Part shown: positions 13,340 to 23,786 of the stretch, piece by piece
Layout: every line of letters starts with the position of its first letter
Position numbering within the stretch: position 1 is the first letter of the stretch
Assembly (NCBI GenBank): GCA_003344405.1
Contig: NOWV01000006.1
Location: forward strand, 744,001 to 808,000
Reading direction: 5' to 3'
Source: Trichoplax sp. H2
Lineage: Eukaryota; Placozoa; Uniplacotomia; Trichoplacea
DNA length: 64,000 nucleotides
Translations under genes and position numbers: made by a program
Notes under the pieces: generated by a model
What the model saw: only the letters and a program-made list of their open reading frames with translations
Database searches by the model: none
Told to the model about the DNA's origin: nothing

Positions 13340-14840
13340 TATGTAAAAAATGAGTAACCAAAATATTTAACTTTAGACATTAAATTTACAAATTTTCAAA
13401 AAAGACCGTGTTTCAAAATAGAAAAGTTACAAAATACGTGCGTTACGTCCAAATTTAGAAACGAATCTTTAGTTGGAATTCCGTGCTATCAATAGATTAA
13501 GCCTGTAAAAACTATCGTAGCATATTTATGAAGTTTTACCGTATATTACTAAGAAAAGCAGCATATGAAAGAAAATTTCTTAAAAAAACACTCCCCTGTT
13601 TTTGAAAAGGCTCTGAACGTATGAAAAGAAACAATTAAATATGATCATATTTATGTACGGGCCCGAAATTTGAACATTTCAATGTCATAAATACCCGACG
13701 GTACGCTGATGAACAATGATCACATAGCGGAAAATACTGTAAAGAATCTGATTAAAGATAAAAACCATTCATCACAAGTGAAATCAATTGACAGATTATG
13801 TATTGTACATATATATCTTATATACCTAAAATTTACTAGTACAATGAAACTATATAAATTAAAAAGTTTTTGACTATGACGAAAAAAATTTTAATTAAAA
13901 TATTGTTCACTTATTCTAATATACTACAGTAATCAGTTGTAATTTTTACTATACTATTAATAAATACTATTTTCATATAGTACCGTACAGAAAATGAAAA
14001 GCCATCCTAGTTCTGTACGTATATTTAGAAAAAATACGTTGATATATCTGAAAAATATTATCAAATTTTATAAATAGGAATAGCTATGAGTATGAAAAAA
14101 TAAACAAAGAAACTAACTAAATTATTAGGTTAGACGAGAATAATATTCTTGAAATAGCCATCGAAAGATTATTAATAATTGTATACTGCTACAATTATAT
14201 CTGATTAACCGAATAATTTATTGGGTTAAGGCAGTTATAGTCACTGTACACAAAAATGCTTTAAAATACATGGTCTTAATTCAGATTTAAAAATACCAAG
14301 AAATTCAACAATTGACGCAAAAAGGAGAGAGTTGAATCTCAGCTACAGTATACTATAATTATTAGTGCTAATTCATCAATACATATAACCGTAATTCTAA
14401 ATTAATACGTCTACGATTTAAAGCCTCGCTCATAAAACTTAGATTATTTCTGTATGGCAGTAATCGTTTCAATATATAGTCATACTGTACAAATAGCAGA
14501 ACAAATGCTAATACGGAATTCGCCTCCATAATAATTAATTGCCTGGAGCTTGCTTTAGAAATTTAGTAAATATTTGTTGTACAGTAAAATTATAAGCTAT
14601 AAAAGTATGCAAAATCTCAGAACTGAGATAAACTATAGAAATATTTGAAATATTTTCTAAAAATAACCCTGCAACGATAATTGTGCTACAAAAATCCTAC
14701 ATTCGACACAATATTCTAGTCATAATTATAACGTTGCTTTTTCATCCCTAGATAGGTATTAACTTAAACATTTTGATAAAAGGCAGCAATGCGATATGAT
14801 ATGCTCATGATGGTAAATTCTTTCCCAAGGAGCGAGCAAA

Positions 14841-15143
14841 ATGTTGAGTCACAAGATCTTCTTGGCTTTCTGTGGTACGATTGCCTGTCAAGCTGCGAGC
14901 AAAGTGTTCCTCTACCATGTTATCAACATTGACTTCCTTAGAAGATTTTTCACAAGTTTTGTTCTCTCCAGATCTAATTCAGATAAATTACAAAATTACT
15001 TCGCATTTCCCATCTTAATAGAGATGTACGAAATTTGTAAAACATTTATAAATAATCAATTCAAACCCGTAAATTTGAACTTCTTCACGCGCTGGAAGCT
15101 CATCACGACGTCTTTCATGGTTCTCGCTGCTTACCTCACCTAA
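14841..15143 (+). CDS. Possible small secreted or membrane protein, unrecognised
   Basis: This ATG-initiated frame encodes 100 residues. It begins MLSHKIFLAFCGTIACQAAS, which looks like a signal peptide with a small-residue cleavage site near residue 19. The C-terminus ends in a second hydrophobic stretch (SFMVLAAYLT). The first and last 70 or so bases are clearly richer in G and C than the surrounding DNA, while the middle is A/T-rich like the background. No homolog comes to mind. It could be a single-exon secreted protein, an exon of a larger gene, or chance. Confidence 0.35.
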   Translation: MLSHKIFLAFCGTIACQAASKVFLYHVINIDFLRRFFTSFVLSRSNSDKLQNYFAFPILIEMYEICKTFINNQFKPVNLNFFTRWKLITTSFMVLAAYLT

Positions 15144-16972
15144 AAAAAACTTTTCTATTAATCTGGAAGTTGAGTGGAACCAATACAATGAAACATTAAT
15201 TTTTATTATTTCTTTTTAACTATCTATGTCTAAATTTATGAAGGCTTAAAGCAGTAAAGTGGGTAATTTAACCATAAACAGAAAAAGTGATGTCTACATA
15301 ATAAAGCTCTGAAATACGAAAAGTAAAATAATTTCTAGGTAAAAATGTAAGCAAGCAATCACTTGCAATGTTACGAAATAATTCTAACTAAAATTCCCAT
15401 ATACTCTCTCAATGCACTAGGATTTTAAATAAGTAAACAACTTTCATGAGGCGTAGTTACATTTATCCCTTAACCTAGCAGTTTTTGGCGCAGATGTATG
15501 TTAGTAGCTGTCTTAAAATACTCCTTCTAAATACCAAAACGGGATTCGAATGTTGACTGGTCCATTTCGGCCTTGAATCAGTTATCACGTCGTACGTATC
15601 TAAACAGTGAATCATTCTTAAATTTATCAGGTGGTGTACTATGAGTCGATTTAAAAGGTTGCTTAATTTTCTACGATGTTTTTGCTTGTCGAGTGTCTGT
15701 CTAAACGTAAAATCGATCGCCTTTCTAATATTAGTCTATTACAACCTGCATTTTTGTATATCAAAGTAAAATTGTTATAGGCACTTAAACGTTTTTGTTG
15801 TACAGCATACATAAATCAAAAAGTCGTGACATGACAGTAAAAATATTTATAAGGTCTCACAATCTTTTGTTCTTGATAGTAGTAAGTAAAATTTAGGAGC
15901 TTAGATATTATTATGTCCTGGATTTTGTTCTTATTTATATAATTTCGTTGTTAGAACTATTTATTTATAATTAAATGTACCCAAGCGTATTTAAATTTAA
16001 ATACGCCCGTTGAAGATGTCATGTGCACCCATTGCTCGTATTGTACTCGCGTACCTAACTGATTTTTTTACTTTATGTACCCTCATATTAATCTAGTCGA
16101 TGTATATTGGTATCATGACTAATAAGAATTTCTTGGCTAGATTTACGATAATCAGTATAATTATAAGGATAACTAAATCTAGGCAACAGTTACTATTGTA
16201 ATGTAAGCATAGGATACTGTATGAAGCGTGCGTGAAATGAATGCTGCTATGTTAGTGTGGAAGTTTATACTAAAACCTATTTAAGAAATTTCTATATTTT
16301 TACTGAATTGTTATTAAAACAACTTAAAAATAGTTTGTGCAACTTAAACTAAAATCTACAACGAAGCCTGCGGATCTTATCGTGTAAAAAACGAGGAAGA
16401 AAGTCTCGCTCGCACATCTAGTTTATATTTAAAATTTTCCGACATCACTAATTTTTATACAAATCCTGTTAAATCGCGGTTTTTCTGATGATGCATAATT
16501 TATATTATCAAAGCTGATGTTGATAAAAGAAAATATTTTTGATATTATCTTTATATCATAAATTCTACAAAGTTCCTCACAATTTATCGTGATGCATAAA
16601 GAGTTGTCGAGTTATATAAGACGGTGAATTATTAATTAAATTAAATTAATTTAAATTAATTAATGTATTATATATACAGTATAAAATAATATAATTTAAT
16701 CAATTAGAGTACAGCATGTACAGTAGTGTACATTCACTTTTGGTAGTTTAGAAGATTGTGATAAGTGGAACTTTAAATTCAATTCTATTTCATATATTGC
16801 TTTCATTTAATCTTGACAGGCAGACAGTAAATTCTTACGGTTGGTTAACAATACGATTATTGCTATATCTATATATATAGTGATACTAAATGATACGGTA
16901 GTAACTTGCGTGCGCAATAATAGCGATATATAGTGTCGAGTGCCGTTCTTTTTCGAAACTGGATAATTTGCC

Positions 16973-17127
16973 GCATTAAATTAAAATTATGCAGTCTGGA
17001 ATTGTACGCTGTAAAATATTCAATCCACTCTAATAATATCAAAAGTAGACACTGCTTCATTAGATTAATTTTATGCTGTATAGGATCGAACTCCGCAAAG
17101 TATTCAATTCACCCTCGTAACATCAAA
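16973..17127. repeat. Two diverged tandem copies of a ~72-bp unit
   Basis: Copy 1 (16973-17044) and copy 2 (17057-17127) align along their length. Shared blocks include GCATTAAATTAA versus TCATTAGATTAA, AATATTCAATCCA versus AGTATTCAATTCA, and ATATCAAA versus ACATCAAA. The period is about 84 bp. Confidence 0.7.
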
Positions 17128-18223
17128 CTTATACTAATCGATATTGTTTTCACCTTATACTACAGGTTCTGATTGTGTTTCACCAAAAAACCTAATTTCA
17201 GATACTTCCAATTAAAGTATAACGTTATTTGAATCATTACAAAATAACTAATTAGTTAGATAGTAGAAGTGGTCTGTACTTATCGAACTGTTGCTAAAAC
17301 GGAAATTGATGTTAAAGTCTAAAATTTAGAACAAAAGAAAGACGAAATCAAATCTTTAATTTTGCTAATATACCAAAATGAACTGCCTACAAACCGATAA
17401 AATATGGCTGACGTAATCGATCCTAGACTCTACCTGATTAGTGAAGCGGTAGCACTCTTTACAAACAGCTACGTCGCAGTAGCACAACATATACGCAATT
17501 ATATTGGGCATTTAGGGTAGGGATGACGATTCAGGGTATTTCGAATAGAGATCCTTATCACAGAACCTAGTATGCCATGATTCGTATGGAATTATGCTTT
17601 GTGGTACTTTACCTTATTCAGATCCCGTTTTTAAAAGGCGCGCTGCGGTCTCTGTACGACTGTATTCCCGCTATTTTAGATTAATGATGTGCTCGGTTTT
17701 TTACGATAATGAAAAATATCGCAAATGAGCGCATCACGCAAGTTTATCACGTTAACGAAGCCGTGTTGATGCGCTCCCAAACAGGTCATATACTGCTTGT
17801 TAACAATGTTGAACTTACGTACATTTGAATATAAATTAAATAGTTCGAAATTTATGCAACAGTTTGCATTGCTGTACTTTACGAGTGTATGCAATTACAT
17901 ATTGAGGCAACACATTCCGAACACGCTCTGCTCTGTACTGAATAAAATATATAGTGTAAATGACATAAAATTTTCCGTTTTTCACTTGCTTAACATGTTT
18001 TCTACATACTCATTCTACATAAAGTTGTATTGCGCAATATCTGACATTTAATGTATGTATCATGTTGAAAAATTTTCACATTCCTGTATGTAATAATAGG
18101 ATACTATACAGTACAGTACAGTAAATTAGTTTACTACATACCGTACATACGTATATACTCGTTTTCTCCACCGATCTACAGTAGAGTTCGTTACTTTTGT
18201 ATTGCAGTATACCAGTATGTAAA

Positions 18224-18428
18224 GCACACACACCTATAAAAGTAAGTTGCGTGACAGAGTCAGGTGTGGTGGGAAGCACACACACATTTCAGATAAGATA
18301 TTAAATAGTACTGTATTGTTCGCTTTCTTGAGTATAATTTTACAAACATTTTCTATGCTACAGTAATTTGCAGTTTATAACTTTGTCTGTAAATAAGCGC
18401 ACACACACACCTATAAAAGTAAGCTGCG
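18224..18428 (+). repeat. Duplicated CA-repeat plus TATA-like motif
   Basis: The segment of CA repeat followed by CCTATAAAAGTAAG and TTGCGT or CTGCGT occurs at 18224-18252 and again at 18397-18428, about 177 bp apart. Each copy contains TATAAAAG (18235-18242 and 18412-18419), a good match to a TATA box. No gene start was found just downstream, so promoter function is unproven. Confidence 0.6.
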
Positions 18429-18451
18429 TAAATATGACTTCACTCATCGCC

Positions 18452-18499
18452 CGTCGCTCGTCGCCAAAATATTTCAGCGAGGAGCGACGAGTGACGTCA
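18452..18499. repeat. GC-rich hairpin ending in a CRE-like palindrome
   Basis: CGTCGCTCGTCGCC at 18452-18465 pairs with GGAGCGACGAGTGACG at 18481-18496, with about two mismatches. The right arm runs into TGACGTCA (18492-18499), the consensus CREB/ATF site. A related CTCATCGCTCGTG copy follows near 18523. The GC-rich patch stands out in AT-rich DNA and could be a remnant of a non-autonomous DNA transposon. Confidence 0.6.
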
Positions 18500-21400
18500 T
18501 AAAGATTTGACTGCAATCACAAGACTCATCGCTCGTGTGAACATACCTTAATATGGTCGGGTGCAGTGAGATAATATATATTATACGTATATAGATTTTT
18601 GTATCTCCTTAACTCTCTTAAATACCAATATTTGTACAAGTAACTAAGCAAACTTATTTGCAAAACTTTCTTTACTTGAGGTAGATGCAAATAGATTAAT
18701 GTAAACTATTCTTCACCTCTTAGTTCAGGCATTTCATCTACGATTATATTTTTTGTCAAGCTTTGTAAGTTATTTCTGGTATAGTAAACGCGACCATGAA
18801 TACGTGCGAAACCTGAACATAAATAGTATTTCCATTCATGTTAAAAAATTCAACTCGAACGCTATAAAGTTTCAGACTTGCACCCAACTGAACCTTTCTT
18901 AAGTCTAATTCTGAGAACGCTAAGTACCAGTGCCCTAAGTATTGTAAAGAAAGATAATGTACCAAGCAAGCTACTGAATTCCATCTGCATGTATATTGAT
19001 TCCTATTTGAAGCTCAACACGAATAGGTTATTAACGATCACTATTTACGAGAAATGAATTTTTTTGCAAATCGTATGAAATTAATCTCCCGACAGATTCA
19101 GTTTAATTAAATCGCTCTCATCTTTGTCTTTAATTCGTCATTGTATAAGCATTCCAAGATGCTTGTACGTAAATAAAACTGAAATAACTTTCTCTACAGA
19201 CTCTTTATAGGAGATAGTAGAGAACTATGACGACTGGTATAATGATAGGTACAGAATGATAGCCGTATTAGTTGCAGAAATCATACGTTTCTGTTCTGTA
19301 AGTGGTGTGAAAGTGTGGCACCCAGTGATAGCGGCATTAATGCATGATGAATAGTGCAAGAACGGTCACTGTTTAGTAATCACGTCGCAGCCGTTGAAAT
19401 AATTCAAATCGAGGGTAAAGATGTGTTTAGTAAGCGAATTATCACGTATGTTTATTACGTGTTTTTATTCTAACAGTACAATGTAACGCGCAAATTAAGA
19501 GACAGTAGTAGCAAATACATCAGTAGAGATTGCCAACAATGAAATAGCTGCATGTAGTAGAATTATTGTAGCGCTCGACACTATATAGGTTGAAAATTTT
19601 CATGAATTAATATGTACAGTACTGTAAAGATTAACCTCATCTATGTAGTAATATAGCATGTAATTATTATTCACTGTCAATATAAGGTACATATGAATGT
19701 AGTAAATGAATAATCTGATCAACTATATTTACATATATAATTATTAGATTTTTATCTATAACATTATATACTGAACATAATATACCGGATTACTGTGCTG
19801 TTCGCAATATCTGCCTTCATTGTCTATTGTAATTGCAACAGCTATGACGAACATGTGTCAAAGCGAACAGTATATTCTTTTACAGCTTCGTGTTCGTAAT
19901 TAATTGCATACCATCCTAATGTCTGCTAAATGCAGCATAACAATAAAAATTTCAGACGTACTAACGATGCTACTGAAAGCATCTCAGGCTTGACCCTTAG
20001 GTAGACTGAACGCTATATTATCAATAAGAACAGATGAGGCATTACTCTACATGCAAGTATATTACCTAAACTGATTATGAGAGACATTACAATAACTTAA
20101 CCTGTAGATTGTAAACTAAGCTAAATTAAAATAATTAAATTTAGTATTAACAGGAACATTTTACCTACTCGTAGAAGCGGAATAAATCGCATTGTAGACT
20201 GTATTGACGTCAAGAACAATACTTTGCTAGTTAAAGCCCATAGTCGTATACTGAACCCAGTCATATTCAGTAAATGTTACGAAATTACGATAAATATCAA
20301 GAAAATTATGGTAAAGAATCGGCGTTATATAACCGTCATCTGGGCATAAAGGGTTAAGTGTAATACAACAGTATACGTACAGTGCAATAATTGCAGAATA
20401 TTAATGAAAGAAATAAAACTGCTGAAAGCGAAATAGAACCAATGCGTAGTACACATACTGTAGTAGATCAAAATCCACTCTCGAGGTTGATGTGCCTAGC
20501 ATTTGGCTGTACCGGAATATTATACTTCGTATTCGCATTTGCAAAGTATTACGTGTCAATGTTACAGTTCCACAAACAGTAATTGATAATCAAGCCTAAA
20601 TAAAGACTTAAATACAGTACACGTACAAAAAAATTAGCGGATTCCCAAATTCGGTAGTAAGATTGCGACGTAAATATGACTGCTTGGAAATTGTTAACTG
20701 TAAATTAATCAACTGAGCTTAATTTATCAATTTTTAGAATTAGAGGAGATAAAATATGATAAACTAATACCTTCCGACGGCATAAACACTTAAGATATGG
20801 AACACAATCGGGGATTACTAGAGGATGCAGCATTCTCTGGTACTACTGTACTGTACTACATAAATGTAGAACACACGCGTAAATTCTGTTAATGCACCAT
20901 TAGCAAGTAATTTCCGTATGTTCAAAACACAACTTAAGCTTCGGCTATCAATGCTACTGTATGTGTTTGGATCTTTTCTGTACTGTATACAGCTTTGGTG
21001 GGAATAAACTAATGTAATTCCTATGGCAAAAATTTGATATCTATGCTCATTTACCAAAATTATTAATTGTAAGTAACTATTACAATTAGTAACGACTGTT
21101 TCGCATAACTAGATCTGTAAAGGTTCTAGATCCTTCAAGACGTTCTGAAGCAAGAACCTTTCGGGATTTCGATTTTTCACTGGGAACTGGTTCTTGTTCG
21201 ATTCAGCACAGCTTAATCTGCGTTCCACGTTACAGTATAGTACCGTACACGATAGACTCGATAAGTCTAAAGTACAATATCATAGTAGAGAGAAAAAAAT
21301 TCAATGGTGAATCCGATACAGCAAATCGTAAATCTTGTATCTCATGTTGACGAGGGCTACCTAGTAATAACATTGATCTGTCAAAGCAACCTGCCAAATT

Positions 21401-21701
21401 GTACATTATACGTATGCTAGCCAATCTAAACCCGCATAGTGATGGACGTGGAAATTTCTATACGTACAGTAAGTATAGAGTTTAGCAGTTTAGAGATTGA
21501 GATTTTTTTATTAAAGTTCTTTCACACTTTTAAAGTGATGAAGACTATCTACACTGTACGCTGATTCCGGAAGTATGCATAGTTTTTTCTCTCCCACTCT
21601 CCGTTTTGCCGTGATGGTATTACAAAAAAATCGTCTTTTACTTTATGCACACACAGTAGATTATTATTATTATTAAGACTCATTGGCAGCGTCAAAAGCG
21701 C

Positions 21702-22333
21702 CTAACAATGATTAAACTCTTTATTGAGCAATAAGATACAACCCCCAAGATCTTTTAACCTCATTAGCAGTTCGCGGATCAATTTCATAAAGTGTTTAAT
21801 ATCGTCTTCCATAAAAGACTCCGATGGTTCGTATTCTAATTCCCGGCGTACTGCATAGTTCACCCATCTATTAGATTTAGATTCGGGCAAGAGCTAAGTT
21901 GCGAACAGATACATTGGAATGCAACGTGCAAATCAATATCCAGCATCCTACAATACTCTACTGTACAATACGCGTATGTGCCATTCGCTAAAGTTATTTA
22001 CAACTTTACCTTCACTGTGTAGGAATTCCAAAACAAGATAAAATTTGAAAAGAAATTCCATAATATTATTATTACAGTGCTGTGAATCATATCCAATTTG
22101 TATACCTTTAGAACGATACATAATAGAGCGCATTGAAGACCGTAGTATATCACTACTGCAGTCATTAACTCTTCCAATCAAATGCATGAAATTTAAAGGA
22201 CCAAGTTCATCGAGCAACATCATGCAGAAATTTACATTTAATAATTAACCATCGTCAACTTACAATTTTGGGCCATCACTAAATGCGCTGCGTAAGACAG
22301 CAATTCAAGGGATGATTTCTCTTTATTATCCAT
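21702..22333 (-). CDS. Unrecognised three-exon gene model
   Basis: A start ATG at 22333 opens MDNKEKSSLELLSYAAHLVM and reaches a strong donor (T|gtaagt) near 22265. A middle exon (about 22159-22108) follows a CTGCAG acceptor and ends AAG|gtatac. The last exon starts after a TTAG acceptor at about 21895 and ends in TAG at 21704-21702. The frame closes across both junctions, giving about 103 residues. The C-terminal part is charged and helical, including EYEPSESFMEDDIKHFMKLI. I do not recognise the family. Other splice choices are possible in the middle, where another exon-like stretch ends with S-E|gtaaag near 22010. The last exon is the best-supported part. Confidence 0.4.
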
Positions 22334-22574
22334 GCCTCAATAATTATAATAATTTAACTTCTGACGAGCATACAGTAGTATACAGTAGTACAGTATAAAT
22401 ATGCACTATACAGTATATATATGTATGTTGTATAATAGTACTGTACAGTATCTCAGCGGTTTTGCAAATTGAGATTCGACTACGTCATATATTATTGCAT
22501 AAACGCTTCTTTTACAAGTTATTAAATGATCATCTAGTATCTTCCTCGTTCTCCTTGTGCAGAAAAAGAAGGAA

Positions 22575-23165
22575 ATATGTACAGTACTGTACAGTAACTT
22601 TACTTTATTACTAAACCCCAAATCAGCTAAAAGTGTACAGTATCAAACTCGGTACTGATCTGGCGTAGAGTATTGTACAGTACTGTGGCCGTGTACTGTA
22701 CTGTACTGTACTGTGACCATACAGTACGAGAATAGCAAAAGTTGTTTCACATTGTGAGAGGGGTAAGCAATGATTCAAACAACTTTTATTATTCTCGTAT
22801 GGTCGACTGCACAGTGTACTGTACAGTACAGTACTATACTGTGCAGTACAGTCCAGAGAGGAAAAAGAACCTCTGCTGTACTGTACTGTACAGTAGTTGG
22901 AAAAACAGTTTTTTTCTTTCCTCAATGAGCACAGTGTACAGTACAGTACAGTACACTGTAATGTATAGTACTGTACTGTACTGTACTGTACTGTACTGTA
23001 CAGTACTATGGAGGGCGAAAATCGGCGGTGCATAATTTCCGAGGCGTCGTTATACTGTACTGTACACTGTACAGTACATGTAGACAGCGTAGTCTACTCT
23101 ACAGTACAATACGTCCTTACAGTACATTTTTAGTGCGTAACTATAGTACTGTACTGTACACATCT
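22575..23165. repeat. Dense CTGTA/TACAG array with nested hairpins
   Basis: This is the densest array in the window. Runs include six perfect CTGTA units at 22971-23000, flanked by TACAG runs on the other strand. Two hairpins interrupt it. The larger spans 22715-22804. A smaller one near 22843-22890 has stems CAGAG/CTCTG extended by TACAG/CTGTA. Translations full of YCTVQYSTV-like peptides from this region are repeat artefacts. Confidence 0.9.
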
Positions 23166-23786
23166 AAATTGAGTTTATTAATTAAAGAACTTTACTCAGC
23201 ACGTCACTGCCAGTTAGTACAATTTGCATGGATGAAATAATTAGAAATAAAATTATATGAACGAGAGAATGAGTCAAAGACAGCTGCGGTGTGCTTTATT
23301 GTACGTACAGAGTACTGGACCATACCATACCGTATGATTATTACATTTTAAATAAGTAAAAGAAATCTTATATCAGATATTAAATTCAAAACCAACTGAC
23401 ATGCACTACTATACGCGGCAACATAATTACAATATAAGAGGTTGATGCTTATGTTAATCAACTGCATGAGACACGCAATCAAACCGCTCGCTACTAATTA
23501 TATATAATTATTGAACTACGAGTATTCAGTTTCTGCAAAGACTAAAAATAATCTCAAATGCATTGACAAGCTTATGTACAGACGCAAACTTAGCCAACTA
23601 AAATGTTTTATACCTTAATAAATGACAATTCTCTAACAACACTTAGTGTGTGCATAACAACTTTGTAACATTATTAAAAAATTAGTACCCATAATATAAA
23701 TCGATTTACAATCAGTGGTCTAAACGCAACTAAAGACTATAAAGATCTAAGCAATAGTATCTAGCAATTATTATAAAGGCTAGAGT

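Larger units (their letters stand above)
9991..14830. other. Very A/T-rich non-coding block
   Basis: The sequence is visibly richer in A and T runs than its flanks and carries few CTGTA/TACAG motifs. Open frames are short and low in complexity (for example 10483-10686 minus and 11528-11746 plus), with no family resemblance. It holds a hairpin at 11498-11553 and a short telomere-like motif at 13320-13339. No ends or target-site duplication were identified that would prove an insertion. Confidence 0.55.
15144..21701. other. Mostly non-coding DNA with local repeats
   Basis: No gene could be built with closing frames. It holds a diverged tandem duplication (16973-17127), a duplicated CA-rich TATA-like motif and a GC-rich hairpin (18224-18540), and scattered CTGTA/TACAG motifs. 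Exon-like open stretches at 17676-17894, 18756-18986 and 21230-21424 (all minus) were noted but match nothing I recognise. Confidence 0.5.

Noticed and set aside
9991-14830. Idea that the A/T-rich block is a mitochondrial or bacterial endosymbiont insertion
   Set aside because: Open frames are short and resemble no organelle or bacterial protein, and no rRNA- or tRNA-like segments were seen.
18756-18986. Minus-strand open stretch after a CAG acceptor with plausible protein-like composition
   Set aside because: No start exon, no continuing exon and no recognisable family were found, so it is left unannotated.
22623-23240. Several overlapping open frames on both strands encoding YCTVQYSTV-like proteins (also at 7492-7786, 27570-27761, 42260-42767 and 54724-55014)
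   Set aside because: They are translations of the CTGTA/TACAG repeat, which lacks stops in several frames. Composition and both-strand openness mark them as artefacts.
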